Origin: Panorpa germanica
Lineage: Eukaryota > Arthropoda > Insecta > Mecoptera > Panorpidae
Length of the DNA: 64,000 nt
NCBI GenBank assembly: GCA_963678705.1
Contig: OY783217.1
Coordinates: 3,906,001 to 3,970,000, forward strand
Direction: 5' to 3'
Shown here: in pieces, positions 11,336-25,600 of the stretch
Layout of the letters: each line of letters starts with the position of its first letter
How positions within the stretch are numbered: position 1 is the first letter of the stretch
Program-made: the position numbers and the translations under genes
Notes under the pieces: generated by a model
Told to the model about the DNA's origin: nothing
Databases searched by the model: none
Seen by the model: the letters and a program-made list of their open reading frames with translations, nothing else

Positions 11336-14125
11336 TAATATATGATTTTAAAAAGACTATAAATAGTGCTTCTACCGTCTATATTAAATCCTGATCTTTT
11401 AATATAATATTATTAGAATATATATTTAAAATAAATAAAAATTGTACATATTTATTTCTGTTTATATAATGTATATATAATTAAAATATTTTCAATTAAA
11501 GTAGATCGGTAAAGTAGATATTACTAACATTACTAATATTGTAGCACGAAGTTCTGCGTAACATTTATCTCAAAACGGTAACATAAGTTACGTTAATGAT
11601 ATATTAAAATAAACTAATGCTACATATTAGTTTTTTTAGTGGTAGATAAATATAAAAAGTATATAAATGGATTATCAATTCAATTCAAAATTAAATATAA
11701 ATATAAAATAATCACGAAAATAATAATAACCCTTAAAAATAACTAAACATTAAATTAAAATAAAAAATTATTTATTTTAAAAATATAGGACATAATTAAA
11801 TATTTTTTGTACCTTGGTATAATTTATTTATCTTCTCAATATTTGTATAATTTTAAGGGCATTTATCACCAATACTATTTAGATAATTGTAATAGAAATA
11901 ATAGTGGCCTGGTTTCGCTAAGCTAAAAGAAGTTATTAACACACAAGGTGCCTCAAAATGAACAAAACATTTCGGGACATTTTTGTCACAATTCTTTTTA
12001 GTCTAAAACTTAGTATTAAGACCTATCATTTCTGATACAAAATAACTTGGTGATAATTGTCTTAATGGTTCAAAAAAAGCTGTATTTTTGTAGTCTAAAA
12101 CTTAAGCATTTTGTAAAAATAGTTTCTAACTATATTTGGTCTGAGTTAGAAACCCAGTGGATCTATTATCAACAAGCTAACGTTTTCTAATGTAATAAGA
12201 AAATTATTAGCTAATTATGCATATAATTAAATTATTTTTTGTATATTAAGATTGTATTTATACATCTACAATTATAAACCATTATATTTTTCTTTATTAT
12301 TGTAATTTATAAATAAGAAAATAAGGTTAGGTTTATGTTATATAACTGTGATAATTTTTAAGGTTATGTCGTCATATTTTAAGTCATGCATTAATTTTAG
12401 TTTATTTTATTCAATCTCATAAATTTATTAGTAGTTTAGTATAACTAGTCATTAGTTTTGGATATTTTATGGTAAATGTAGAGTCGCTTAGATATGAAAA
12501 ATATAATAAGACAGATAATTTTTTTCAGCTTTCTATCTCTATTCTAGATTGAGTAAACATTTATTAGTTTATGAGAAAAAAACATAAAGTTATTTTACAA
12601 AAGTATAAGTAAAAAATATGTTTTCGAGGTCGTACGCATCTAGACTTTTGCCACATATATTTATTACTTTCTCTATTTTTAGAGAAGAAAATTTTTCAAG
12701 AAATTTACACAGTAGCGTACGCAATATTTAGTAAAAAGGAGTACAAAATGCTTTAATGTATATAGATATACAAAAATACAAGCTAATTTATCAGAGTTTC
12801 GTATATATTTTTATAAACTTGTAATTAGTTAATTAACTTTGAGAAAATAACAAAAACTATTTATGTAGTCAGAGAAATTCGTAGTTTAGAAAGGCCAACC
12901 ATGCATTTTTTCGGAAAGCAACAATTTTTGTGTTTATGATATAAAAAGGTCTATCCAGACTTTAAATTTGAATTTACAGCTTGGAACGTATATCTATTCC
13001 AGCGCCATCTTAAAAATAATGACGTAATCAATTTTTCTTGTTTATCTTGAAAACTATTACTTGCACAAACATATTGTAAAAAGCTTTTTTGTAGATAATT
13101 ATATTATGACGATGATAATTTCATTCTATCTTCTATAATAAAGGAGTTGTAAGAAAAAATAAGTCTTAAATTAAATGCACGGTTGAATTCCGATTTCTTT
13201 GACTAAAATTAATGTACTATTTTATTTTTATGCTAATTAATAAATCAAAGTATAGTTTTTAAGTAGTATAATATATACTAAAAAGACTTAGACCAAACAC
13301 TATGAATTCAAAAATATTATTTAATGTTTATAATAACGAGAATTATATACTAACTCACATAAATTCATTAATATTATTCATTATTGTATATTTAAGCTAA
13401 GTAATTTATATCGTAGTTATTCTTTTGAAAAATAAATATCGTAATACTACAATTTCTTTCTTCCATTCCCCTTTTCCATAGTCACATTTGTAAATTCTTA
13501 TTTTGTTATTTAAATTTAAATAAATGGAGTTATATTTTTAAAAAATGGTGCTAGACAGACTATATAGTGTAGGAAAGACTAAAACAGTTTCTAAGTCCAG
13601 GTTCAGTTTTCTATTACTATACATTTTCTATAAAAATTTGTTTACTATAGCAGTGGCATCGAAAGTTAAATAGTAATTAAAAATGTTTCTGTGGTCATAA
13701 TATAGAGCTAGATTTTCCGTTTACTTTTATTTATTAATTTCTGTAATTAAATATAAAATTTAATTAGTTTACAAATTTATATCTGCAAATAAAATAGTTC
13801 TTTAATTAGCGGACTGTAATAACATTTATGTAATTCATATTTTAATATATTATTCAGTTTCGTTTTGTAAATTTTGAAATATTGGTGCTTCCATCTATGT
13901 GACAATAGAGACAAATACGAATCTCTGGTTTTTACTAAATGACCAACAGTGAAACACCAAACGACATATTAAATAGATCTAGAATACCAACATTGAACGG
14001 TGACAGCTGTAAAATGTTTGTATTTACAAAAATGCACAAAAGTGATTATAGAAATTGTAAAGTTAATAATGTTTAATGAAGTAGTGATCTTTTTATTATA
14101 GCATTATCATACAATTTAACTAAGA
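11336..14125. other. AT-rich intergenic DNA upstream of mute
   Basis: No gene, RNA or repeat unit that I can define. The region is over 75% A+T by eye. The promoter of the Mute gene should lie in the last few hundred bases, but no clear TATA or initiator element can be singled out. Confidence 0.5.
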
Positions 14126-17100
14126 ATGAAGACACCAAAGAATACAAAAGATACATCTCCAAAGTTATATCCAAATTATGTTGTTAATAATGAAAGTGAA
14201 AATGTCTCATCTGATGAGAATAGCGGGCTCCAAATAGATATTGATGCAGATGGAAATAATAAACCAATCATTAAAAAAACAATAAAACGAAAAAAGTATA
14301 ACGATTGCGTTGTTTATGCTATGTCATATGCCAAAGTACATAACCTAGCTTTCACATTGCTTTTATCTCTTCCAGGAAGAAAATTAAAAAATCTAGCGAA
14401 TCTGATATTGAAAACTTTGAAATTGACAACCTTCTTCATTCTTCAGCAGAAAAAAATAATCTATCTGTTGCAAATGTTAAAAATATTTTAAAGGTATAAT
14501 TTCATTTAAATATGAAGTAATTTTACAAAAGAGACATTTAATTATCATTTGCGTTTCAGAGGGTTGTTACAAATGAACACGTTATGGCAATTGTACAATT
14601 ACAAGAAGAGGAGGAGGAGAAGAGAGCAGAAGCGTATGAACCAAAATTAACCAGAGCTAAAGCAAGGTAATATTTAGATTTCCTTTACACACTAATGCAC
14701 TGAGTGCTAAATTCATTTATTTTGTCAGAGAGTTGCAGAAGAGTGATACAGTTATTCCATGGTCGTTACCTGTAGGATTCACAACACCTGTAAAACAATC
14801 TGAAGTGGCTGTTCTTATACAGAACGAACTTCCTGAAGATTCCTCTGACGAAGAATATCATCCACATGAAGACGAATATGTATATGTAAGTACAATAACT
14901 TTACAAACATATTTCTTTGGCGACCTGTAAAGTATTAGCAGTAAAATAAATGCAATATTCTACAATATATACAATTTCGTATACGTTTAAGACCGATGAT
15001 GAGAAGGACGCTTTGTCTACCAGCGATGTTGACTCTCAACCTCATACCCCCGCTACACCAAAGAATTCCAGAACTATTACCGAAGAGCCGGAACCACAGT
15101 GGACAGATGATGGGCTATTTAAGATACCACCTGTAAATATAGGCTAATATAATAGCAATCAATTTTTTTTTGAATGATAGCTAACACTACAAAACAATTT
15201 CAGTCTCAAATTTCGGAAACGGAGGAAACTATTGCCTTGCGAACGCGCTCGAAACTGTCTCTTAGTGAGACAAATATAGAAACTATAGAACAATCTTTTG
15301 TCCCCCCCGATATAACAAAGGATATGTATGATTTGAACTTTGAGATAGAGGATGGTTCAAATCTTGAAATTGATGATGAACACTGGAATGACTTTTTAAA
15401 GGATTTTTATTATCAAAGTATGTAAGATTGTCTGTTTTTTTAATAACTCATTATTAATAGAGTTTCCACCAATCGCCATTTTATTATTTTAGTACAGAAT
15501 TATGAAGATCATGATGAAGAAATAGATCCAGAGTATAATCCTCAAGTAGAAGAAGTGCGAGGTATATATTATTACAATATTTTAGAATATATATAAGAAA
15601 ATAAAATGATTAGTAAACTAGAATTGGGTTGTGAAACATATTGGATTAATATAAAACTGCACTGTTTATTGATAAATTTGGATATAACCACTTCAAATGT
15701 ACGATTATTTTGATTAAATTCGCAATATTATAGTAATTAACGATTCAAATAGTTATTTTTGTCCCCCTTTAATAATTAAAAGGGTAAAAATGTAAAAAAG
15801 GTCCTGAATAGTCAGTCAACACCCCAATTATTTGTGGTAGGTAAGATCTAGTAAAGAGAAATTGCATTTCTTTCCTAATAGTTGATAAAGAAGAATTACG
15901 AGCAGATCCTGCGGTAGTTGTGTCAAAAAGAGAATTAAACGCTTTAATTGCTGAAGGTCATTATAATCTCGAGGAAGAAGAATATGAGTCTGAAATAATG
16001 TTAAACCAAGAGCATCAAGAATCAACCAGTACCACTAATATTAGCGACATAGTTAATCAAGAGTCTGAGAAACACTTAACAGAATATCAAGTCGAAGTTG
16101 ACGTATTAATTCTTTTATTTTCTATTTACTGACCAACGTTATCATATATTAGTATTTATTTAATTTTTTTTAATACAGACTTCACAAGTATCCGAAGAGC
16201 CTGCAATAATAGTTGATTCCGAGGATGATGGTAAAATTGTAATTTCTGTTGAAGATCAATATGTAACAGAAAACGGAGATTTAGTTATATCAAAAAATCA
16301 ACGACTAATATTATCTCAACAAATCAGAATACATGTTCAGTTATGCACTCAACATTATTTGCAGTTGTATTGTCATCCAGAGCTGTGGAGGTTTGCTCCA
16401 CGTTTTAAAACATACCTGGTACGTTGTAATAGATATTTACTTGATGCTTAGGTTAATATTATGTATATTCATATAAGATTCGTATTATAACTATAAAATA
16501 ATAAATAAGTTATTGTAATATAGAAAGAGCTGATTGAACAATCGAATGGAGATCCTACGTCCATTCTCATGACATGTAATCTTCTGGACGCCATGGAATT
16601 GTGTGAACATTGGGAGAACAAGTTACAATCGTGGGATACAGAAGAAATGCAACAAATGATGAAGTATTGTATAATTTTGTAAATCAAAAGTTAAAATATT
16701 AACCGGATATATGTTTTAATGGTTTTTATTATAATTTTAGGTTTATTCAAAATGAAATAGATAGAGAGTAAGTTGAATCAACTTAAGTTAAATTGTTATT
16801 TAATTTGTATATCCAAAATAACCTAATGTACAATATTTTAGAAAAGTTTTACAAAAGCAATTTAGTGTAAGGGTAGCTAAATTCGCCCCTCAATTTATGG
16901 ATACTGTTGCAGATAGTACAGTGTTTGTTTATCCAGAGTTATTACCTCAAATACCTTTCAGAAATGATTCTTACAGAACTGAAGGGCTTTATTTAAAATC
17001 CGAAGACCAGTGAGTATTTGTAAAAATTGGTTGACTTAATAAGGGTGTTAACACTTTATATATTCTGCAAAATTTCTAGTATAATTGCAATCGAGCTTCA

Positions 17101-20100
17101 ACTATTCTATTATTACATTGAGCACCATCCAGAAAAATTTAGATCGAAAAGAAGTCAATCGTTAAAAACAGTTACTGAAGAAATTGCTAAAGCTATGGCA
17201 ACGCGTACTCCACACAGAGTAGTAAGCCATGTTAGGAATTGTAAGAATACTTGTGGAAAAACTTGTCCTATAAAGGTATAATTCATAAATTACCAGATCC
17301 TCATAATCCATTATATTACATACATATTACTTTATTTTCAGTATTTTTTAACATATGGTGAAGCACCCTCAGTTAAACATTATTTACTACCATTTTATCC
17401 TGACACTCCACCCCGTTGGCAAGATAAAGAGAAGCTGCCGTGCAGTTGGCAGCTATATTTATATAAGAATTCTAAAATTAAAGTTAGTAATTATTACTTC
17501 TATTAATAATTTATTCCTTAATTGTTTTTAAGCAAAGCGCCAATGATATTTACAGATGTGTTACCCGATTGTTTAAAAAATTGGTGTTTTATAATAACCT
17601 GATTTAGCTTTTTTATGTTTCCAACTATATTACTCACTTCAAATCATTAAAACATGTTTCAATTCTGTTTCCATAAAGTGGAGTAAAACTTTTGTTGTTT
17701 ACAAGCAAATTGGAAAAGATAGTTCTTTTAATTCGTTTAAAAACTATTTTCTTTGGTAAAACATAGCATTATTTTAAAGTTAAAGATGTTATACTTTTTT
17801 AATTTATCAAATATTGTCAAATAACATATATAACCTAAAAATTCCAGGATCGTGGTTTAAACAAATTAAAGCCCAGTATTCTTACTAACTTAAGTAAAAC
17901 AAAACTGATAAGCGAAGAAAATAGTGAAGGTATATTTAACGTAGATGGGAATGTTGATTTTATACGGAAAACAGAACAATTTCCTACGAAAGAACGTCAA
18001 ACTTCGTTAACCCAACTTCCAACTGAAACACTACAACTACACCCTGCATCAAATCAATTACCACTTCCACCAGCTGGGAAATACCTTTCAACAGTAGTCC
18101 AAAATCAACAAATTCCATCATTAATACAGCAACAACTTCCAATAGTTGTCACTAATACTGTATCAAGTCATATGTCAATAGACTCTCACTTAAAGTTTAA
18201 TAATTCAACACCAGTTGTAAACAATTTCGTCCAAACTGCTGATAACAATATTGGAGTCCGTTTGATAAATATTACTGGTTTGTGTAACTTTAATGCTGCA
18301 AGTTCTTTACCGCAACTAATTTACATTCCTCTTTCATCATCTTCCAATCCACAAAAAATAAATAAAACTTCTGTAAACCGTACAAATAGATGTGAAATAA
18401 GTGTACAAACAGAGCCGAAATTTTTACCGCAAACCGTTCAAACAATTGATAACTCTTCAACAAATATTGAATATTTGTCTGAATTTTTAACTCTTAAACG
18501 CGATGACAAACAAAAATTGCTGCCTAATTCGTTTACATCAAGATGTAACTCTATAAGTGATTCTCTGAAGTTTGTAGCTGAAAGTAATGAAATTGCTATT
18601 GATATTGAAAATCATAGAGACTTTGAATTAATTAAGAAAATTGGTGATTTAAAAAATAATATATTTTACAGAAATATATGTATATTGAATGAAGCTTATA
18701 AAGTAAATTTTTTCGACTTAAACAATTCTGTTCTAAAAGATATTGTAGTTCACATAATAACTTTACAAATATTTTTGACTATATTGAATAACATGTTGCC
18801 ATCAATGCCAAGTATTACAACTCCTTTAAAGTGTGATATTACAAACGTGAATTCAAATGAAGCAATTAGTTCAAACGTATCAAAACCTTTCGATTATCCT
18901 AGTAGTTCGTCACATAAAGCTAATATCGATTGTTCCGTTGAACCTAAAGAAGGAAGTATTGAAATATCAGAAGAAATAGAAGAAAATTGCGAAGAAGCAG
19001 ATGAAGTAAAAAAGGTAAAAAAAAGAAGTAATTTTTAAAAATAGCTTTTTATTATCTGTAAAATATTTTCTTAATTCAATTAAATTATTTAGCAAGTAAA
19101 AGTAAAAACACCCCGGCCATCCCTAATTGAGAGGCGTAAATTGAAATTGCAAAAAGAATTACAAGCTACGAAAGATATGCTCACCCCACAACAGGACGAA
19201 GAAAGAGATGCACGTAAGTAAAGTTTTTTCGAAATATTTATTGACAGTTAGTTCATTTGTAAAATATGTGATATAGTTATGTACCTACATAAACAATGAA
19301 ACATAATAGAAAATATTTATGTTTTCAGAATATGCTTTCGCATATTATGAGAAAGTTTTGGAGAGACTAAAGGGTCCTTATTCTCCCGAATTTGAAAAGT
19401 TTGTTTCTATACTTCAAAATTATGACGCAAACTTACAAGACCCCAGCTGTTTGTATTTAAAGCTAGAAACAATTTTTAGTCCAAGACATATGGATTTGTT
19501 GGATCATTTTCTGTCATTTCTATTACCTGGACAAGCTTCACAAATTGGAAAATTTATGGAACATTTCTTAACCAGTAACATGAATAATTTTATACAAAAA
19601 CTTCAAGTAAGAATTTATATGTTACGTAATGTTTTTATTTAATAGAATATGTTTAATAAGTCTTGATATTGTAGATTTATTTTGCGAAACAGCCGGCTCA
19701 ATTTCGCAAAGTTATGAACAGCATTGCAGATTTATGTACTGTTGAAAATTTATCATTGGAACAAATAAAAAAAACAGTTATTCCACTTTTAAAAGGAAAT
19801 GCTCTTTTAATTGAATGGTTTTTAGAATTATTTCCAAATGAACGACCACCTGAAAGGTATAAAGATATATATGTATAATAATATTCGCATGCTATTAAAA
19901 TTATTACCTTAATAAAACTTATACATTAATTTTTATAGCGACCTAAAGGATTTTGAAAAATTGGATATCGATAAGCATCCGGATGCAGATGATGAGTTCG
20001 AACATTTCCAGTTTCCGGAGGGAGGAGATGATGGTTATGGTGGTCCAAATTGTGTATGCCAATGTCATAATGTTGAAGATGAAAAGTACAGCAATAGAAG

Positions 20101-21331
20101 TCGTCACTGTATACCATGTGGAATGAAGGTATTATTTTTCTATTTATTTTATTTTGGTTAACATTTGGAGAAAATCACTTTATGTTTCTTTTAGTATATA
20201 CAAGGAAGACTTTACATCCAAACTGATAAGGTATTGCGCCCAGCTCAAATTAAGTTTCCTGATTCTAAACAAATGTCGGAACATATAAAACGATTATCAG
20301 TTCGACCTAAATCTTTGAAAAGAAAAGCAGATAATGTCCCTAAATCTCCGACGAAAGTTGTTGTTCTTTCTCCAAATAAAAGTTCCGGAAGTAACGGTTT
20401 CGAGGAAAATAAGGATCATGGGGGCCACGTTGATGAAGATGTTAAAAAGTCTCCTAAAAAGTTAAATAAAACAACAAAAACACCTACATCACTAAGAAAT
20501 AAAAGTCGCGTGTCTAGAAACTGCAAAGTTGTTATACGCGAAGGCACAGAATTCTGTAAAACTGTTATAAATAATAAAACCAGCAACAAACGGGGCAATC
20601 AAAATGTTACCACTAAAGTAATTGAAAATAATGCACCAGATTCAACTCAGTCTGTAAATGCTTCAAAATTAAAACATCCGGACTCTAATAAAAATAAAAA
20701 TGACAATATTCAAGTAAATATTTGTGATTCAACAGGTGATGATATGAGTTTTGCAAATGAAGTAAAATGTGATACAAAACATGAGAAGCCGGTAATGCCT
20801 CCAGTTAAAGAAGTTCCACCAGATGTACAATGTATTAGGGATGATCCAGGAAGTGATATGGATGTAACACCAGTTCAAAATAATTCTGAAGTGTCGGATT
20901 CTGTTTCAAATGAGAGTAGTGCACAAATTAGTAACTATAGTAAAGACAGTGATAATTCTACGATAATTGAAAAGGACGTGTCGAAAATAAAAGAAACCAA
21001 AACAAAATCAAAAGATAAAAATGAAATAAATTCTAAAAATCAAATAAATACCTTAAGTAAAGTAAATAAAAATAAATGTGACAAAAGGGACCAAAAATCG
21101 ACCAAGCATGAAAAATCATCCGAAGAAAATAAAAATGAAAGTGGTAAAGTGGTTTGGACAAGAGAGGAAGATACAGTGATATTAAAAACTTACCAAGAAG
21201 AATCTTGTTCGGACGTTGCTATAATAAATAAAATATGTAAAAAGTTGCCATATAAAACTGAAGCTGAAATTAAAGATCGTTATCAAGTAATTATGAATTT
21301 ACTTAAAATGAAAATGCAGGAAGTAGAATGA
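14126..21331 (+). CDS. mute: GON4L / Mute (muscle wasted) homologue, 20 exons
   Basis: Nuclear transcriptional co-regulator; Drosophila Mute is a histone-locus-body component. Exons: 14126-14295, 14376-14493, 14560-14666, 14729-14885, 14992-15132, 15204-15417, 15493-15561, 15882-16102, 16179-16418, 16524-16663, 16741-16767, 16842-17009, 17080-17275, 17342-17482, 17848-19014, 19093-19213, 19329-19606, 19675-19856, 19939-20128, 20195-21331; all phases close (about 1727 aa). GON4L hallmarks in order: L-S-V-A-N-V-K-N-I-L then V-T-N-E-H-V near residue 90; DSSDEEYHP; A-L-R-T-R-S-K then P-P-D-I-T-K-D-M-Y-D; DPEYNP; V-Y-P-E-L-L-P; a PAH-like helical region (about 1133-1285); a Cys cluster C-V-C-Q-C-H..C-I-P-C followed by G-R-L-Y-I-Q-T-D-K-V-L-R-P (about 1323-1365); and a C-terminal Myb/SANT domain V-W-T-R-E-E-D (about 1670-1725). 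Exon 15 (1167 bp) is a Ser/Thr/Asn-rich low-complexity segment. The start is the first ATG in frame with exon 2. Confidence 0.9.
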
Positions 21332-22408
21332 GTTATCTAATTTTAAGGAATTGTAAGAAAGAAAATAGATGCTGAAGGTTTGTAAATTTAATTTAAAGTT
21401 TTTAATCAAGCAGACGTTCCTAGAGACTTCGGGCTAAGCCTTTGTAAGACTGGTGTATTAGTATATGTTATATTAGTACGTGACTAAGCTGTGAAAAGAA
21501 TGTAAATAATAAACATTATTTTGTTACAAATATTTATCGAAATATGAGCATTTTGAATGTATGTTAAACCTTCTTGTTCATTAACGCATTTTTGTTATTC
21601 AAATCTTTGTTATTCGGTAGTCTTCACTCATAAGGAATATTAGAGGAAATGGTTAGTAAATTCATTTGCAGGTGGAAAATAAATTTCGTGAGCAATGAAA
21701 ATAACCATTATAATTTTTTAAATCACATTTTATTCACATAAATAATATAACTACAATTCTATTTAGTAATGTATATTTAATAACCCTTAGCACACATTAG
21801 CAAAGTCATTCTTAAGACAATATTATGTTTTTGTAGAAGGTTCGAACAAATAGATGGCCTCACTAAGAAATTTGTCTTAAGACTGTCTTGCCAGAAGTGT
21901 GTTCTAAGCTTTAAAAACTTATCAACACAATTTTTTTTATCAAATTTAGGAACCACTGAGCCCGAATCTGTTCTTTGAAAATTTCTCTGTCTCTAAAGTT
22001 CTTTTAAGTTATGTTCATTTCTTAGAAATGTGAAGTCTTCTATGCAATAGATCAAATCTTTTAAACATAGTTAAATAATGTGATGACAGTTTTAATATTT
22101 AGTAATTCTCATTTTATATAAATATATTTATTTCTTTTAATATCAAAGTTTTGAGTACATAATAATATATTTTAGATTAATATCTAGACTAGGTATATAA
22201 TTAATATCGTACAGTACTATATTACATTGTTAGATACATTAAGATAAGAAATATTGCTTATTTATTAATATTAATTTTCTGATGCAGCCGTATATATTAG
22301 ATTTACTTTGTATATATTAAAATATGATATATTTTTCTAAACGCAGAAATTGTTTATTTTTTGTAGTCGTTCATTCTTTTTAAAATTTAAAATATAACTT
22401 ATTAGATT
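21332..22408. other. 3' flank between mute and the nearest ninjurin last exon
   Basis: AT-rich non-coding DNA that is copied almost unchanged at 23632-24709. It should contain the 3' UTRs of the converging mute (+) and ninjurin (-) transcripts. Confidence 0.6.
21508..21513 (+). terminator. Polyadenylation signal of mute
   Basis: AATAAA lies about 177 bp after the mute stop codon; the same signal is present in the duplicated copy near 23809. Confidence 0.45.
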
Positions 22409-22645
22409 TTAGCTTTGATGTTTGATTATACTATTAACAGAATCTGCTAAAACTTTGTTTGTATCTGCGTTTAAAAAGGTATCTGTTTCCTTCATATCAA
22501 AAGCACTAATCACCACGTTAACAGCCACGCTAATAATATTAATACATAAACAAATATTATTACATTTCTCTGCCGTTTTTTGTTCTTCTTTTTCGTTTAT
22601 ACTTAGTGCAGTGCCCATAACAACACAAAGAATTCCTTGTAGAAT
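22409..22645 (-). CDS. Ninjurin alternative last exon d, copy 1 (duplicate)
   Basis: Identical in protein sequence, acceptor and phase to the exon at 24710-24946, and located at the matching place in the duplicated block. It is the most distal last exon, 6.9 kb from exon 2, and lies about 1.1 kb from the converging stop codon of mute. Confidence 0.68.
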   Translation of the reverse strand: MLQGILCVVMGTALSINEKEEQKTAEKCNNICLCINIISVAVNVVISAFDMKETDTFLNADTNKVLADSVNSIIKHQS

Positions 22646-25600
22646 CTAAAAGTGCAAAAAAAAAGAAAATATATATAAAGAAAAAATACATAATAAAAAT
22701 AAATGTGTGCGAACATAAGACTAAATATAAATAATTCACTTTTGAAATTATGTTACTTTATGTACTCAACTGTTCGGGGAATATGATCTTAGTAGTTGAA
22801 GTGCCATAAAATTATAATATAATTCTCATTTTATCTGACATTTTATCCTGACACTCCACCCCGTTGGCAAGATAAAGAGAAGCTGCCGTGTAGTTGGCAG
22901 CTATATTTATATAAGAATTCTAAAATTAAAGTTAGTAATTATTACTTCTATTAATAATTTATTCCTTAATTGTTTTTAAGCAGAGCGCCAATGATATTTA
23001 CAGATGTGTTACCCGATTGTTTAAAAAATTGGTGTTTTATAATAACCTGATTTAGCTTTTTTATGTTTCCAACTATATTACTCACTTCAAATCATTAAAA
23101 CATGTTTCAATTCTGTTTCCTTAAAGTGGAGTAAAACTTTTGTTGTTGACAAGCAAATTGGAAAAGATAGTTCTTTTAATTCGTTTAAAAACTATTTTCT
23201 TTGGTAAAACATAGCATTATTTTAAAGTTAAAGATGTTATACTTTTTTAATTTAACAAATATTGTCAAATAACATATATAACCTAAAAATTTCAGGATCG
23301 TGGTTTAAACAAATTAAAGCCTAGTATTCTTACTAACTTAAGTAAAATAAAGCTGATAAGAGAAGAAAATAATGAAGGTATAATTAACGTAGATGGGAAT
23401 GATGATTTTATACGGAAAACAAAACAATTTCAATGAAAGTGGTAAAATGGTTTGGACAAGAGAGGAAGATAAAGTGATTTTAAAAACTTACAAAGAAGAA
23501 TCTTGTTCGGACGTTGCTATAATAAATAAAATATGTAAAAAGTTGCCATATAAAACTGAAGCTGAGATAATAGATCGTTGTCAAGTAATTATGAATTTAA
23601 TTAAAATGAAAATGCAGGAAGTAGAAGAATGAGTTATCTAATTTTAAGGAATTGTAAGAAAGAAAATAGATGCTGAAGGTTTGTAAATTTAATTTAAAGT
23701 TTTTAATCAAGCAGACGTTCCTAAAGACTTCGGGCTAAGCCTTTGTAAGACTGGTGTATTAGTATACGTTATATTAGTACGTGGCTAAGCTGTGAAAAGA
23801 ATGTAAATAATAAACATTATTTTGTTACAAATATTTATCGAAATATGAGCATTTTGAATGTATGTTAAACCTTCTTGTTCATTAACGCATTTTTGTTATT
23901 CAAATCTTTGTTATTCGGTAGTCTTCACTCATAAGGAATATTAGAGGAAATGGTTAGTAAATTCATTTGCAGGAGGAAAATAAATTTCGTGAGCAATGAA
24001 AATAACCATTATAATTTTTTAAATCACATTTTATTCACATAAATAATATAACTACAATTCTATTTAGTAATGTATATTTAATAACCCTTAGCACACATTA
24101 GCAAAGTCATTCTTAAGACAATATTATGTTTTTGTAGAAGGTTCGAACAAATAGATGGCCTCACTAAGAAATTTGTCTTAAGACTGTCTTGCCAGAAGTG
24201 TGTTCTAAGCTTTAAAAACTTATCAACACAATTTTTTTTATCAAATTTAGGAATCACTGAGCCCGAATCTGTTCTTTGAAAATTTCTCTGTCTCTAAAGT
24301 TCTTTTAAGTTATGTTCATTTCTTAGAAATGTGAAGTCTTCTATGCAATAGATCAAATCTTTTAAACATAGTTAAATAATGTGATGACAGTTTTAATATT
24401 TAGTAATTCTCATTTTATATAAATATATTTATTTCTTTTAATATCAAAGTTTTGAGTACATAATAATATATTTTAGATTAATATCTAGACTAGGTATATA
24501 ATTAATATCGTACAGTACTATATTACATTGTTAGATACATTAAGATAAGAAATATTGCTTATTTATTAATATTAATTTTCTGATGCAGCCGTATATATTA
24601 GATTTACTTTGTATATATTAAAATATGATATATTTTTCTAAACGCAGAAATTGTTTATTTTTTGTAGTCGTTCATTCTTTTTAAAATTTAAAATATAACT
24701 TATTAGATTTTAGCTTTGATGTTTGATTATACTATTAACAGAATCTGCTAATACTTTGTTTGTATCTGCGTTTAAAAAGGTATCTGTTTCCTTCATATCA
24801 AAAGCACTAATCACCACGTTAACAGCCACGCTAATAATATTAATACATAAACAAATATTATTACATTTCTCTGCCGTTTTTTGTTCTTCTTTTTCGTTTA
24901 TACTTAGTGCAGTGCCCATAACAACACAAAGAATTCCTTGTAGAATCTAAAAGTGCAAAAAAAAAGAAAATATATATAAAGAAAAAATACATAATAAAAA
25001 TAAATGTGTGCGAACATAAGACTAAGTATAAATAATTCACTTTTGAAATTATGTTACTTTATGTACTCAACTGTTCGGGGAATATGATCTTAGTAGTTGA
25101 AGTGCCATAAAATTATAATTTGAAAAGTTGCTTTTTAAACAATAAATAACTTGTCTGCGTTAGCCATCTGTTTCATGCCAGCCAGACGACTAGGTGTTAA
25201 TAAGAAATTATAAAATAAAGAGTGCAACACGTGTTATCACTTGTCTATTTCGGTTGTTTACAATTACGATAGAGAAAGAATATAAATATGGAAAAAGGTA
25301 AACATATTTTAAGGTTTTATCGTTGGTAAAGTTAAATTGTATATTCTAATAGCTGGATCTAATCCGAAATTCATTTTAATAATATCGCAGAATAATGCTC
25401 CAGTAACAAAACCAAGTGCAACATGATTTAAGATGGCGGCCATTTGTCTGGGTTGTTCACCGTCGTGTAGGCTGAGTACTGTCAAAATAGCAGCCAAAAT
25501 CGCGGCCACTACCTAACCAAAATAAACAAGTGACTTTAAAGGTAAGACTGTAATCTAATCTAAATTAACTGCTATAGTAGAGAGTCAGATTATGTAATTA

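Larger units (their letters stand above)
22839..25119 (+). repeat. Tandem segmental duplication of 17391-22820 with an internal 3.15-kb deletion
   Basis: 22839-23431 copies 17391-17983 (end of mute exon 14, the intron and the start of exon 15). 23432-25119 copies 21134 to about 22820 (end of exon 20, 3' flank and ninjurin last exon d). The 3150 bp between (17984-21133) are missing from the copy. The copies differ by only a handful of substitutions over more than 2 kb, so the event is recent. About 18 bp of filler separates the end of the original from the start of the copy. Confidence 0.9.

Noticed and set aside
23393-23632. A second, short SANT-domain gene
   Set aside because: It is the deletion-fused end of the mute duplication; the parent exon frame stops at the junction and no promoter or start context is evident.
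22422-24950. Plus-strand 75-aa hydrophobic frames at 22422 and 24723
   Set aside because: They are antisense shadows of the ninjurin last exons; the minus strand has the splice sites and family motifs.
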